Of a stretch of DNA of 64,000 nt, positions 34,281 through 43,709 are shown piece by piece; position 1 is the stretch's first letter; every line of letters begins with the position of its first letter. Made by a program: the position numbers and the translations under genes. Location: positions 1 to 64,000 of the forward strand of contig NZ_AKFJ01000150.1 in NCBI RefSeq assembly GCF_000272475.1, read 5' to 3'. Under the pieces are notes generated by a model. That model saw nothing but the letters and a program-made list of their open reading frames with translations. It was not told the origin of the DNA and did not search any database. This DNA comes from Novosphingobium sp. Rr 2-17. Lineage in GTDB: Bacteria > Pseudomonadota > Alphaproteobacteria > Sphingomonadales > Sphingomonadaceae.

Positions 34281-35270
34281 TTACAAGCCCGCGATCGTCC
34301 TCGATACACAGCGAAACCCGATGTGCGAGGTCGATGTGTCGATCATTTCGGGGTGCCTGGAGGCTGGTCTATAGCGCTGGCAGTAGTTCGCCGCGCACAA
34401 GTGCGAGCCGCCCTTGAGCACCTTGCGGCCAATCCGCACCGCGGGCTGCGTGGGATCGTAGCTGTCTTTCAGGTTGCCGCCGCGCGGATTGCTCGGGATG
34501 CAGCACGATCCGCCCGGCTTCTTATCGGCGGGCATGGATCGCTCGCTCCACCAGTCGCTCGTCCACTCCCAGGTGTTGCCGATCATGTCGAACAGGCCAT
34601 AGCCGTTGGCGGGAAAGCTGCCGACGGGCGAGGTACGCTCCCAACCGTCGAGTAACTGGTTGGCGAACGGAAACAGGCCCTGCCAGTAATTGGCCATCAT
34701 GGCGCCACCAGGTGCCAGTTGATCTCCCCAGGCGTAGTCCTTGCCGTCCAGCCCGCCGCGCGCGGCAAATTCGAACTCGGCCTCGGTCGGCAAGACTTTG
34801 CCTGCCCAATCGGCGTAAGCCTGCGCATCGGCATAGGCGACCTGAACGACGGGATGATCCCACAAGTCGAGGCTTTCGATGTCGCTGTCAGGGCCGAGCG
34901 GGTGACGCCAGTCGGCGCCGAATTCGAAGCGCCACCAGTTGGCCGGATTGCCGGTATCGACAGGCGTCGCGGTTTTGTGGAAGACGAGTGATCCGGCCCG
35001 CGCCATGCCGGGCTGCATACCAGGATAGTCCTTGGGATCAGGCGCGATCTCGGCCACCGTGACGTACCCGGTCGCCGCCACGAAAGCAGCGAACTGCCGA
35101 TTGGTCACCGGCGCCGCGTCGATCCAGAAGCCGTCCACCGCGACCCGCCGCGTCGGCGCTTCCTCTGGATAATGGCGGTCCGATCCCATCGTGAACGTCC
35201 CGCCCGCAATCCAGACCATGCCTTGCGGGGATACGCCGGCTGGGTCTTGATGCTTATCGATGGTGTGCAA
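34281..35270 (-). CDS. Formylglycine-generating enzyme (sulfatase-modifying factor)
   Basis: This 329-residue SUMF1/FGE-type protein has GMVWIAGGTFTMGSD at the start, FWIDAAPVTNRQFAAFVAAT, YPGMQPG, WDHPVVQVAYADAQAYADWA, RLPTE-like KVLPTEAEFEFAARGG and GLFDMIGNTWEWTSDWW. The active-site pair sits in GGSHLCAANYCQRYRP (Cys near residues 290 and 295), as in copper-dependent FGEs. It converts the Cys of the sulfatase motif to formylglycine. It lies 194 bp downstream of a sulfatase gene on the same strand, with a repeat element between. No signal peptide is visible, so it acts in the cytosol before export. Confidence 0.93.
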   Translation of the reverse strand: MHTIDKHQDPAGVSPQGMVWIAGGTFTMGSDRHYPEEAPTRRVAVDGFWIDAAPVTNRQFAAFVAATGYVTVAEIAPDPKDYPGMQPGMARAGSLVFHKTATPVDTGNPANWWRFEFGADWRHPLGPDSDIESLDLWDHPVVQVAYADAQAYADWAGKVLPTEAEFEFAARGGLDGKDYAWGDQLAPGGAMMANYWQGLFPFANQLLDGWERTSPVGSFPANGYGLFDMIGNTWEWTSDWWSERSMPADKKPGGSCCIPSNPRGGNLKDSYDPTQPAVRIGRKVLKGGSHLCAANYCQRYRPASRHPEMIDTSTSHIGFRCVSRTIAGL

Positions 35271-35360
35271 GCACTGAACCTTTCGCTGCGAGCGGGCCTC
35301 GCCATAAAAGCCGCCGGTAATGGCGGGAGCCTACCCGCTATTACCGACCGTGGTGGGCAT

Positions 35361-35467
35361 TAGAGAGCGTTTTCGAAGCAGGTGGAATCACCTGCTGACT
35401 CGGAAAACGCGGCGAAACAAGAGTCTAGAGCAAGCGAGCCGATGCAATCGGATCGGAACTTGCTCTA
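35361..35467 (+). repeat. Two-hairpin repeat, copy 5 (full, near consensus)
   Basis: This is the best-preserved copy: GCGTTTTC...AGCAGGTG-GAAT-CACCTGCT...GAAAACGC, then GAGCAAGCGAGCCGATGC, AATCGGATCGGAACTTGCTC. The right end provides the TAG stop codon (35465-35467) of the minus-strand sulfatase. It separates the sulfatase from the FGE gene, so it may act as an intercistronic 3' end. Confidence 0.92.
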
Positions 35468-37180
35468 GGGAAGGGCTACCCCTTTGTCGGCCGCGTAGCG
35501 ATCCCAATCCGCGACGAGCTCCGCCAACTTTGTGGGCTGGGCTGCTCCAAGATCGGTCGATTCAGCAGGGTCGGTGGCGATGTTGAAGAGCTGCCATTTG
35601 CCGTCGCCGACGCCATCGCGCGGGTAAGTCGATCTCGATGGGGGCAGATAAACAGCCTTCCAGTCGCCCTTGCGCAGCGCTCGGCGATAAAACAATTCGG
35701 TGCCGACTGGTTCGGAAGGCCCGCGTACTTCGCTAGCTTTGTCGGTAAGCACCGGCACGAGGGTCTTGCCTTCGAATGGCAGGATCGGCCGGTTCTTGAA
35801 GGTTGCCGGTTGGGTTAGGCCCGCAAGATCGAGCAAGGTGGGCGCGATGTCGGTAACGTTCAGATTGCCGCGAGCGATGCGCTCCCCCACCACGCCCTTG
35901 CCGACGGCGAAAGCACTGACCCGCGTGCCACCCTCGGTCGGGTATCCCTTGACCAGCCACGATGGCGAGCTGTTCGCCTGGGCCCATCCGGCGCCGTAAC
36001 CGACGTAGGACGTGGCGTTGCCGATGTTCTCCAGACGGTTGTCGATCCCTAGCTTCTTTAACGCACCGGGCACGCCGCGCACCTGGAAAGGGGTATCGAT
36101 CTCACTGCCTTCGGGGCCGTTGTCCGACAGGAAGATGATGACCGTATCGTCGTACCGGCCCAGCCGCTTGAGTTCGGCGATCACCCGGCCGACGTTTTGG
36201 TCCATCCGGTCCACCATCGCGGCGTAGACTTCCATCTTGCGCGCTTCGATGGCCTTTTCCTGAGGGCTGAGGCTATCCCAGGGTTTTATCTTGTCGAGCG
36301 CATGGGGTTTTTGATCCAGCGACACGAGGCCGAGTTGTTTCTGCCGTTCCAGCCGCTGCGCGCGTAGCGCTTCGTAGCCGGCGTCATAGCGGCCCTTGTA
36401 CTTGGCGATCGTCTCTGCCGGGGCCTGCATCGGCCAATGCGGGGTGGTGAAGGTGAGATAGGCGAAGAACGGACGCTTGTCCTGGGCACTCTCGTCGAGA
36501 AAGCCGATCAGCCGATCCGCGAAGTAGTCGGCGGAATAGCGCCCGACCGGATATTGCACCAGCTTGCCGTCCTCGCGATACAAGGCGTTGGCGCCGAGCT
36601 TTTTCCAGGCGCCTTGCTGATCCGCGCCGAAGTGGTTGCCCAGCCCCTGGAGCAGCGCATAGGAATGCGCGAAACCGCGTGCGGCGGGACCGCGATCCTG
36701 CGTCAGGCCCAAGTGCCACTTGCCCGCCATTATCGTGTTGTAGCCGCCTTGCTGCAGCAGTTCTGCGATCGAGGCGACGCGATCATTGAGATAGCCTTCG
36801 TAGCCGGGTCGGTTTGCCAGCGAGGCTGGGCGCGATTCCACCATAGTACCGATGCCGGCTTCGTGATTGTCGACCCCGCTGAGCAGCATCGAGCGGGTCG
36901 GCGAGCAGGTCGGCGCGGTGTGAAAGCCGGTGAATCGCACGCCTTGGTTGGCCAAGGCGTCCAGGTTCGGCGTGGCGATTTCACCGCCGAACGCACCCAG
37001 GTCTGACCAGCCCAAATCGTCGGCAACGATGACCAGAAAGTTGGGTCGTACCGCTTCCTGGGCAGACCCGGCAGGCGCCACGGTAGCGGCGCTGGAAGCA
37101 TTGACCGGCTGCGCGGCAACCGGCTGGGTGAGAAGAGTGCTCACCATGGCGGCGGCGAGGAAGACTGCCTTGCGGGTCAC
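35465..37180 (-). CDS. Exported sulfatase (arylsulfatase family, Cys-type)
   Basis: This 571-residue protein has a signal peptide (AVFLAAAMVSTLLTQPVAAQ). The sulfatase core contains FLVIVADDLGWSDLGAFGG (metal-binding DD), the modification motif TCSPTRSMLLSG with Cys92 to become formylglycine, GKWHLGLTQDRGP and FLSDNGPEGSEID. A C-terminal subdomain holds LRKGDWKAVYLPP. The family hydrolyses sulfate esters, and the C-x-P-x-R motif is intact. The adjacent FGE gene supplies activation. The divergent TonB receptor suggests uptake of a sulfated compound. The start at 37180 is supported by the signal peptide. Confidence 0.93.
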   Translation of the reverse strand: MTRKAVFLAAAMVSTLLTQPVAAQPVNASSAATVAPAGSAQEAVRPNFLVIVADDLGWSDLGAFGGEIATPNLDALANQGVRFTGFHTAPTCSPTRSMLLSGVDNHEAGIGTMVESRPASLANRPGYEGYLNDRVASIAELLQQGGYNTIMAGKWHLGLTQDRGPAARGFAHSYALLQGLGNHFGADQQGAWKKLGANALYREDGKLVQYPVGRYSADYFADRLIGFLDESAQDKRPFFAYLTFTTPHWPMQAPAETIAKYKGRYDAGYEALRAQRLERQKQLGLVSLDQKPHALDKIKPWDSLSPQEKAIEARKMEVYAAMVDRMDQNVGRVIAELKRLGRYDDTVIIFLSDNGPEGSEIDTPFQVRGVPGALKKLGIDNRLENIGNATSYVGYGAGWAQANSSPSWLVKGYPTEGGTRVSAFAVGKGVVGERIARGNLNVTDIAPTLLDLAGLTQPATFKNRPILPFEGKTLVPVLTDKASEVRGPSEPVGTELFYRRALRKGDWKAVYLPPSRSTYPRDGVGDGKWQLFNIATDPAESTDLGAAQPTKLAELVADWDRYAADKGVALP

Positions 37181-37371
37181 GTGGGTTTTCCATTTTTCAC
37201 GATTGGCGGGAAGCCGAGTGGCTAGCGCGCATGGCTCCTGCAGCCCACAAACATTTTCTCAACCGTATGAGTAGAGAATCTTGGTTGCGGGCTATATTGA
37301 ATTCTCTACCGAAAAGGTGGATTTCCGCAAACTGGCCGGTTCAGGCCGCACAAAACCTACAGGGACAGATC

Positions 37372-39741
37372 ATGAGGCAGTTTCTCCGCGCCACGACGAT
37401 TGCGCTTGCCGGGACCACGGCGCTTTGCGCTTTGCCGGCCCATGCCGAGGAAGCCGATGCCGCGTCTGCATCAGCCCAGCCAAGATCGGGCGATGACATC
37501 ATCGTCACTGCCCGCCGCCGCAACGAGCGCATCCAGGACGTGCCGGTGGCCGCCAACGCCTTTGGTGGCGACCAGCTTGCAGCGACCCGAACGTACAACT
37601 TGCGCGACCTTCAGCAGCTAACGCCCAGCCTGGTGGTCACCAACACCAACCCGCGCAATACCAGCATCAACATCCGTGGCCTTGGCAACAACGTCTCTGT
37701 CTATAACGACGGTCTCGAACCAGCCGTGGGCGTCTACGTTGACCAGGTCTATCTCGCTCGTCCGGGCCAAGCGGTGTTCGACTTGTCGGATGTGGACCGC
37801 ATCGAGGTGCTGCGCGGACCGCAAGGCACGCTGTTCGGAAAGAACACCTCGGCAGGGGCGGTTGTCGTCACCACCAAGTCGCCCACCTTCGAGCCCGAAG
37901 CAGGCGGCGATATTACCGTGGGCAATTACAACTTTCGGCAGATCCATGCTTACGCCAGTGGCGCGCTGATCGATGATCTGCTGGCCGCGCGCCTCTATGT
38001 GTCCAAGACCGACCGCGATGGGTACATGACCAACCGCTACGATGGCACGGATACGCAGGACTATCACGATTTCGGTCTGCGCGGGCAGTTGCTGTTTACG
38101 CCGACCCCCGACTTCAAGCTGCGCCTGATCGGCGATTACGGACGCCAGCATTCCAAGACTGCCGCATCCGTGCTCACGGGCGTTATCCGGCAATATGATG
38201 ATGGCACCAACTTCGCCAACAACTTCACTGACCGGGCCGAGCGGCTCGGCTACACGCCCACGGCCATCGATCCCGGCGCGCGGATCGTCGATGTCGATGC
38301 CAATCCGCGCTACAAGATGAACCAGTGGGGCGTGACCTCGATCGCCGACTGGACGATCCCGGGCAACATCCTGACCTCGGTCACGGCCTACCGCGCCTGG
38401 AACTGGTATCCGCACAACGACGGCGATTCCACCAGCCTGGATGCCGGTTCCGACTTTCACCAAAGCAACGAGCAGCGCCAGTTCAGCCAGGAGCTGCGGA
38501 TCGCTTCGGACGGCACGCGCAAGATCGACTACGTCGCGGGGCTGTATTATTTGTGGCAGTCGATCGAGGCCGAGGCTGTGAATGCCTATGGCAGCCAGGC
38601 GGCCGACTGGTTCGTCTCGCCCAGCGTCGACCGCACCGCAGCCGCAGCAGCGCTTAACGGCTACACCGTCATCGGTAGATCGAAGCCGGTCACCAACAGC
38701 TACGCCGCTTTTGGGCAGGGAATCTGGCATATCACCCCGACGTTCGATTTTACCGGTGGCCTGCGCTATACCTACGAAAAGAAGACCGGATGGTTCGAGC
38801 AGACCGCCACCGGCGCTAGCCTGGATGGCCTGACGGCGGAGCAACTTGCCGCAGCCAACACAATCCGTTCGCGTTATGGCGTGGCGAATTCCTATTCGGC
38901 GCAGACCAGCGCGGGCCGCGTTTCGGGCAGCGCCACGTTGTCCTGGAAGGTGACCCCCGATGCGCTGATCTATGCAACGTATGGGCGCGGCCACAAGTTC
39001 GGCGGATTGAACCTGGCGAACATTACGACGACCGGCACCTACGCCGCTGACCCGGTGATCAAGCCCGAGACGATCGATAGCTACGAGGTGGGCGTGAAGA
39101 CCGCCTGGTTTGGCAACAAGCTGACGGCGAACCTCGCAGCGTTCTGGACCGACGATAGCAATTACCAGACCACAGTCGTCGACGTGGACCGCAATAACAT
39201 TTCCTACTTCGCCAACGTCGGCAAGGTCCGCAGCCGCGGCATCGAGGCTGACTTGCGCGCCAATCCTGCTTCGTGGCTTTCGCTCTATGCCTCGGGCGCT
39301 TACACCGATGCGAAGTACGTGAGCTATCCCAATTCCCCATGCCCCACTGAAGTCACCGGACAAACAATCTGCGACATGAGCGGCAGGCGCCTGCCGGGCG
39401 TTTCCAAGTGGGCCGTCTCGGCTGGCGGCGAGGCCCATCTCGCGGTAGGCACGGTGTTGAGGCGCGACAGTGAAGTCTATGTTGGCGCGGACTATAGCTA
39501 TCGGTCGAACTATTACACCACTGCCAACCTCTCGCGCTATTCGCTGATACCCGGCTATGCCCTGCTCAACGCTCGGATCGGCGTGCGTGCGCTTGATGGG
39601 CTTGTCGATGTGCAAGTCTGGGCGCGCAACCTGACCGACAAGCTCTACTACCTGAGCTTGTCGGCCGCTACGACCGGCGCGATCACTGGCACCCTGGGCG
39701 ATCCGCGCACGTTCGGCGTTACCTTGAAGACCCGGTTCTAG
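37372..39741 (+). CDS. TonB-dependent outer-membrane receptor (third)
   Basis: This 789-residue receptor has a signal peptide (RATTIALAGTTALCALPAHA), a TonB box region DDIIVTARRRNERIQDVP and plug motifs LRDLQQLTPSLVV, NTSINIRGLGNN, GVYVDQVYLAR and IEVLRGPQGTLFGKNTSAG. The barrel ends GVTLKTRF. ATG 37372 is chosen because the signal peptide begins there and AGGGA lies 6 nt upstream. It is divergent from the sulfatase, so substrate import and desulfation are probably linked. It differs in subtype from the receptors at 5335 and 11623. Confidence 0.93.
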   Translation: MRQFLRATTIALAGTTALCALPAHAEEADAASASAQPRSGDDIIVTARRRNERIQDVPVAANAFGGDQLAATRTYNLRDLQQLTPSLVVTNTNPRNTSINIRGLGNNVSVYNDGLEPAVGVYVDQVYLARPGQAVFDLSDVDRIEVLRGPQGTLFGKNTSAGAVVVTTKSPTFEPEAGGDITVGNYNFRQIHAYASGALIDDLLAARLYVSKTDRDGYMTNRYDGTDTQDYHDFGLRGQLLFTPTPDFKLRLIGDYGRQHSKTAASVLTGVIRQYDDGTNFANNFTDRAERLGYTPTAIDPGARIVDVDANPRYKMNQWGVTSIADWTIPGNILTSVTAYRAWNWYPHNDGDSTSLDAGSDFHQSNEQRQFSQELRIASDGTRKIDYVAGLYYLWQSIEAEAVNAYGSQAADWFVSPSVDRTAAAAALNGYTVIGRSKPVTNSYAAFGQGIWHITPTFDFTGGLRYTYEKKTGWFEQTATGASLDGLTAEQLAAANTIRSRYGVANSYSAQTSAGRVSGSATLSWKVTPDALIYATYGRGHKFGGLNLANITTTGTYAADPVIKPETIDSYEVGVKTAWFGNKLTANLAAFWTDDSNYQTTVVDVDRNNISYFANVGKVRSRGIEADLRANPASWLSLYASGAYTDAKYVSYPNSPCPTEVTGQTICDMSGRRLPGVSKWAVSAGGEAHLAVGTVLRRDSEVYVGADYSYRSNYYTTANLSRYSLIPGYALLNARIGVRALDGLVDVQVWARNLTDKLYYLSLSAATTGAITGTLGDPRTFGVTLKTRF

Positions 39742-39781
39742 AGCAATCGAGCCGATGCAATCGGATCGGAACTTGCTCTAG
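39739..39781 (+). repeat. Two-hairpin repeat, copy 6 (right half only)
   Basis: Only the second hairpin is present (TAGAGCAATCGAGCCGATG, CAATCGGATCGGAACTTGC, TCTAG). Its first bases are the TAG stop of the TonB receptor gene. The half copy shows that the right hairpin can exist alone. Confidence 0.9.
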
Positions 39782-40159
39782 TTGCGGCATGATGGGGCAT
39801 CATGAAGTAGTTTCCGACAGTCCTGGGCGGTAGGCTGCATGGCAGACCTACCGCTACCAGCACACCCAGCCCGCGAATCGAAAACGCACGGCCCGTTCAG
39901 CTACACGAACGAAGTTCCCGTAAAGTGCCCTCGCATCCTGGCTGCAGGGGGAGAGTGATAGACCGCACTCTGCGGATTTTCCCCATCATGCAGAACGAAT
40001 ATCTCGAGAAATGCGAGGAAAATACATTTTCATCCTAGATTTCGGTCCTGCAACACAAACGTTTGACACTCGCGCCACCATGAGCAAGGATGTTCAAGTA
40101 TGTGAACGACCTGTTCGCTTTGGTGAATGGCGGTCGCTCCATACCAGGGGTGCGTTTTT
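39782..40159. other. Intergenic region upstream of the IclR gene
   Basis: This 378-bp region without a gene contains a TTGACA at 40063-40068 that could be a -35 element, and a 5-bp dyad at 40092-40107 just before the IclR start. No coding signal was found. Confidence 0.45.
40092..40107. promoter_or_regulatory. Short dyad, possible IclR operator
   Basis: GTTCA-AGTATG-TGAAC forms a 5-bp inverted repeat 53-68 bp upstream of the IclR-family start codon. This size and position suit an autoregulatory IclR site, but a short dyad can occur by chance. Confidence 0.3.
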
Positions 40160-40921
40160 ATGAGTGACGAGATCAAATCGGCAGCCCGCGTGCTGGATAT
40201 GCTGGAACTGTTCTCCACACGATGCGGTGGGCTGACGCTGAGTGAAGTGGCGCGTGGGCTGGAACTGCCCAAAAGCAGCACGCTCGGTCTTCTGCGCACG
40301 CTGCACAAACGCGGTTACCTCGTGCGCGAAAATGAGGACGACACGTATCGCCTCAATGATATGATCCGCCGCGACGGGTTTGCGCGGCACGGGCGCATCT
40401 TGCGCGTCGCGCCGCCGGTCATGCAGGCGTTGGCGGCCAATTCGGGCGAGACGGTGTTGCTCGGTATGCCCGATGCGCCAGGCCTTGTGCGGCTTCTCGC
40501 TAAGGAGGCGTCGCCCTCTGACATTCGATACGACATTGAACTGCCCCGCAAAGTGCCCGCCTTCTGCACCGCGCTGGGCCGGGTGCTGCTGGCGCGACTG
40601 GAACCCAAAGCGGTCGAGGCGGCACTCGATGCCGTGCCTCGCGCGGCCATGACGGCTTCGACCCGCGTGGAGCGTGGTGCTGTGCTCGACGCAATCGATG
40701 CGGCACGGGAGACCGGTTTCTCCGTATGTGAGGACGAATTCGCGGTCGGCGGTACGGGCGTCGCTGCGGTAATCCCACTGGGGCCGGGCCAGCCGCTCGC
40801 CGCGCTGGGCCTTGCCTGCATTTCGCAGCGCTATCGCCAAGACCCGGGCCGGCTTCAGAGCCAGCTCAGCGGTGCCATCAACCAGATCGCCGAGGCCATG
40901 GCCGGCCAGGGCAACGCATGA
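40160..40921 (+). CDS. IclR-family transcriptional regulator
   Basis: This 253-residue protein has a winged-helix domain (IKSAARVLDMLELFS, then LTLSEVARGLELPKSSTLGL and LRTLHKRGYLVR) and the C-terminal IclR effector domain (PVMQALAANSGETVLLGM, then VPAFCTALGRVLLARL and GVAAVIPLG). ATG 40160 has AGGGG 9 nt upstream. Its stop overlaps the amidohydrolase start (ATGA), placing it first in the long plus-strand cluster as its likely local regulator. IclR proteins often control catabolic operons. Confidence 0.92.
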   Translation: MSDEIKSAARVLDMLELFSTRCGGLTLSEVARGLELPKSSTLGLLRTLHKRGYLVRENEDDTYRLNDMIRRDGFARHGRILRVAPPVMQALAANSGETVLLGMPDAPGLVRLLAKEASPSDIRYDIELPRKVPAFCTALGRVLLARLEPKAVEAALDAVPRAAMTASTRVERGAVLDAIDAARETGFSVCEDEFAVGGTGVAAVIPLGPGQPLAALGLACISQRYRQDPGRLQSQLSGAINQIAEAMAGQGNA

Positions 40922-42345
40922 AGGGCACGATCACGATGAAGCTGGCCCTCCCGCTTGCCTGTGCCCTGCTGCTTGGCGGTGTCGCGGTATCAGCCGCTCC
41001 GGCGCAGGATATCGTTCCGCGCACCGATCGTCATGACTGGATCGCGCCCGGCACTGATACGGACCATACTCCGCGCATGATCCCCGAACGGCCCGAGATG
41101 CCGAGCGGTCCGGTCACGGTGTTGCGCGGCGGCCTGATCTTCAACACGCAGTCCCTTCGGGTCGCTCCGGGAAGCGTGGTGATGCAGGGTCGGCGGGTCA
41201 TTGCGGTTCTCCCGGCAGAGAGCACGCAATGGCCCGCCGACGCGAAAGTAATCGACGTGGCCGGCAAGTTCATCATGCCCGGCTTGATCGACATGCACGT
41301 GCATCTGACTTACCCCGACGCCGACACGCCCTACGACGTGCAGGCCGAAGACGCGGACGGTGTGTTGCGGGGTGAACGCAATTTGCGCTGGTTCATCGAA
41401 TCGGGCTTCACGTCGGTGCGTGATCTGAACGGCGTGGGCGATGCGCCCTACCGTCTCGCCGATTGGACCGCGTTGGACGCGATCCCCGGCCCCCGCGTGT
41501 TCACTGCCGGACACATCATCACCGGAACCGGCGGCCATGCGACCGAGCGCCCGGTTCGCCCTTCGCACGGGCCGGACTATGCCTGGGAGCGCAACGGGGC
41601 GGACGCCTGGCGCGCTGCCGTGCGCGAGACCTTCAAGAAAGGTGCCAGCGTCATCAAGGTCGCCAGCCATTTCGCGCCTGACGAAATCAAGGCTGCCGTC
41701 GATGAAGCCCATCGCCTTGGCCTGAAAGTGACGTGCGACTGCGAGACGATTTACACGCAGATGGCGGTGGAAGCGGGGATCGACATGATCGAGCACCCGT
41801 TGCCCCGAACCGATGCCACCATTGCCGAAATGGCCAGGCGCCATACCGCAGCGGTGCCAACCCTGCAGGTTTACCAAAACGTACTAGACCGGGCAGGGGG
41901 CTTCTGGGATTCGACATCGCGCCGCTTCACGATGACATCGGACGCCAACTTCGAAATCTTTCGCAAGATGAAGCAGGCGGGGATCGTCATGGGCGTGGGC
42001 ACCGACACGATCGGTGACGCCAACAAGATGACGCCGAACATCTACCTCGCGGAACTCAAATGGTTCGTGCGGGGCGGGTACTCGATCCCGCAGGCCTTGC
42101 AGGCAGCGACGCTGACCAATGCCAAGCTGCTGGCGATGGATGACCTGATCGGGTCAATCCAGCCAGGCAAGCTGGCCGATGTGATCGTGGTCGATGGGCG
42201 GCCCGACATGGATATCGACGCGCTCCACAAGATCGCGATGGTATTCAAGGACGGGCAACTGATGGTCCGCGACGGTGCGGTGGTGATCCCTGCGCATGTC
42301 CCCAAACCATTGCCCAAGGCGTCTCCTGCCGAAGCGCCATCGTGA
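40918..42345 (+). CDS. Exported metal-dependent amidohydrolase (imidazolonepropionase/prolidase-like)
   Basis: This 475-residue protein has a signal peptide (LALPLACALLLGGVAVSAAPA). The amidohydrolase barrel has the first metal motif DMHVHL (His127, His129), a lysine in SVIKVAS (Lys247) where a carbamylated Lys would sit, IEHP (His293) and GVGTDT (Asp near 363). The usual third His region reads KVTCDCETIYT, so the expected 'HA' is replaced by Cys-Asp-Cys. The protein may be a variant with altered metal ligands. Subgroup members cleave amides, dipeptides or lactams. The signal peptide suggests periplasmic action on imported material. Confidence 0.85.
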   Translation: MKGTITMKLALPLACALLLGGVAVSAAPAQDIVPRTDRHDWIAPGTDTDHTPRMIPERPEMPSGPVTVLRGGLIFNTQSLRVAPGSVVMQGRRVIAVLPAESTQWPADAKVIDVAGKFIMPGLIDMHVHLTYPDADTPYDVQAEDADGVLRGERNLRWFIESGFTSVRDLNGVGDAPYRLADWTALDAIPGPRVFTAGHIITGTGGHATERPVRPSHGPDYAWERNGADAWRAAVRETFKKGASVIKVASHFAPDEIKAAVDEAHRLGLKVTCDCETIYTQMAVEAGIDMIEHPLPRTDATIAEMARRHTAAVPTLQVYQNVLDRAGGFWDSTSRRFTMTSDANFEIFRKMKQAGIVMGVGTDTIGDANKMTPNIYLAELKWFVRGGYSIPQALQAATLTNAKLLAMDDLIGSIQPGKLADVIVVDGRPDMDIDALHKIAMVFKDGQLMVRDGAVVIPAHVPKPLPKASPAEAPS

Positions 42346-42392
42346 CCGGTGCTGATCTTAGCCAGCCCTGATCGTTTCACGAAAGACCAGCC

Positions 42393-43709
42393 ATGACGAC
42401 AACGGTATTTACCGTCGATGGGGAACCTGTGCGCCCGGTACCCACCCGCAAGGACATTGCCCGCGCTCTTGCTTCGGCAATGATCGGCAATTGGTTCGAG
42501 CTGTTCGACTTCATCATCTATGGCTACTTCGCCGCGCAGATCGGCATCGCGATGTTCCCGGAATCCGACCCGGTTACATCCATCCTGTCCAGCTTTGCGA
42601 CATACGGCGTCGGCTTTCTGATGCGTCCGGTCGGCTCGATGGTTCTCGGCTCGATGGGCGATCGCTTCGGGCGTAAATCGGCGCTGGTGCTGACGATGAT
42701 GCTGATGGCGGGCGCGACGGGCGCCACCGGATTGATCCCCACGTATGCATCGATCGGATTGCTGGCGCCGGCGCTGCTGGTAATTTGTCGCTTGGTGCAA
42801 GGCTTTGCGGCGGGCGGCGAATGGGGCGGGGCTACGACCTTTCTCGTCGAGTATGCGCCTGCGCACCGGCGCGGCTTGTTTGGCGCGCTCCAGCAACTGA
42901 GCACGAGCCTGGCCGTGGTCTCGGCAGTGGTGGTCGCGCTGACGCTCAACAGCGTCTTGTCGGCCCAAGATCTGCAAGCATGGGGATGGCGGGTGCCCTT
43001 CGTGGCCGGCATCCTGATCGCGCCTTTGGGCTTTTACCTGCGCGCCAAAGTACCCGAGACGCCCAGTTTCCAGGCCGAGCGTGAAGTGCCTGCGCATCCC
43101 TTGCGCGAAGCGCTGACTATCCACCGCCGAACGGTGCTGACGATTGCCGGCATGGTCGTGATCTGGACGGTTGCGGGCTACACCTATGGCACCTTCCTCG
43201 TCAGCTTTGCCAGCCGGGTGCTGGACGTGCCGCCGCGTTTCGCCCTTCTGGGCACGTTGACGGGCGCGCTATGCAATGTCGCGGTCATTCCACTGGCCGG
43301 CTGGGCCTCGGACAAAGTGGGTCGCAAGCCTTTCATGCTGACCAGCGCTGCCGGGTTCGCGCTGGTTTCGATCCCCTTGTTCAGCTTTATGGCAGAGGCG
43401 CGCAGCGGCTTGTCAGTCATCACCGCGACGGCGGTGGCGGGGGTGTTGTCCGGTCTCTTCAGCGGCACGGCGCCGACGTATCTGTGCGAGTTGCTGCCGA
43501 CCCGCGTGCGCTACACGGCGCTCTCGGTGGGCTACAACGGCGCGGTGATGCTGTTTGGCGGTTTCGCGCCCTTCATCGCCACGCTGCTGGTGCGCGTGAC
43601 TGGCGTGACCATCGCGCCGGCTTTCTACATCACCGCTGCCGCCGTGCTCTCGTTCATCGTCATCGCGTGCGTGCGCGCACCCGATCCCGCCAAGGCCATC
43701 GATCGATGA
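42393..43709 (+). CDS. MHS-family major facilitator transporter
   Basis: This 438-residue protein has twelve predicted membrane helices. It carries the MHS subfamily marks: IGNWFELFDFIIYGYFA near the start, GSMGDRFGRKSALVLTMMLM, RLVQGFAAGGEWGGATTFLV and ETPSFQ after helix six. MHS proteins (such as ProP, KgtP and ShiA) are proton symporters for organic acids, betaines and similar small polar solutes. The stop overlaps the M14 peptidase start (ATGA). It probably imports the product of the exported hydrolases. Confidence 0.92.
   Translation: MTTTVFTVDGEPVRPVPTRKDIARALASAMIGNWFELFDFIIYGYFAAQIGIAMFPESDPVTSILSSFATYGVGFLMRPVGSMVLGSMGDRFGRKSALVLTMMLMAGATGATGLIPTYASIGLLAPALLVICRLVQGFAAGGEWGGATTFLVEYAPAHRRGLFGALQQLSTSLAVVSAVVVALTLNSVLSAQDLQAWGWRVPFVAGILIAPLGFYLRAKVPETPSFQAEREVPAHPLREALTIHRRTVLTIAGMVVIWTVAGYTYGTFLVSFASRVLDVPPRFALLGTLTGALCNVAVIPLAGWASDKVGRKPFMLTSAAGFALVSIPLFSFMAEARSGLSVITATAVAGVLSGLFSGTAPTYLCELLPTRVRYTALSVGYNGAVMLFGGFAPFIATLLVRVTGVTIAPAFYITAAAVLSFIVIACVRAPDPAKAIDR

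Noticed and set aside
37618-39615. 665-codon open frame antisense to the third TonB receptor
   Set aside because: It shadows a receptor with clear plug motifs. High third-position GC keeps stop codons rare on the opposite strand, and no ribosome site or family motif is seen.
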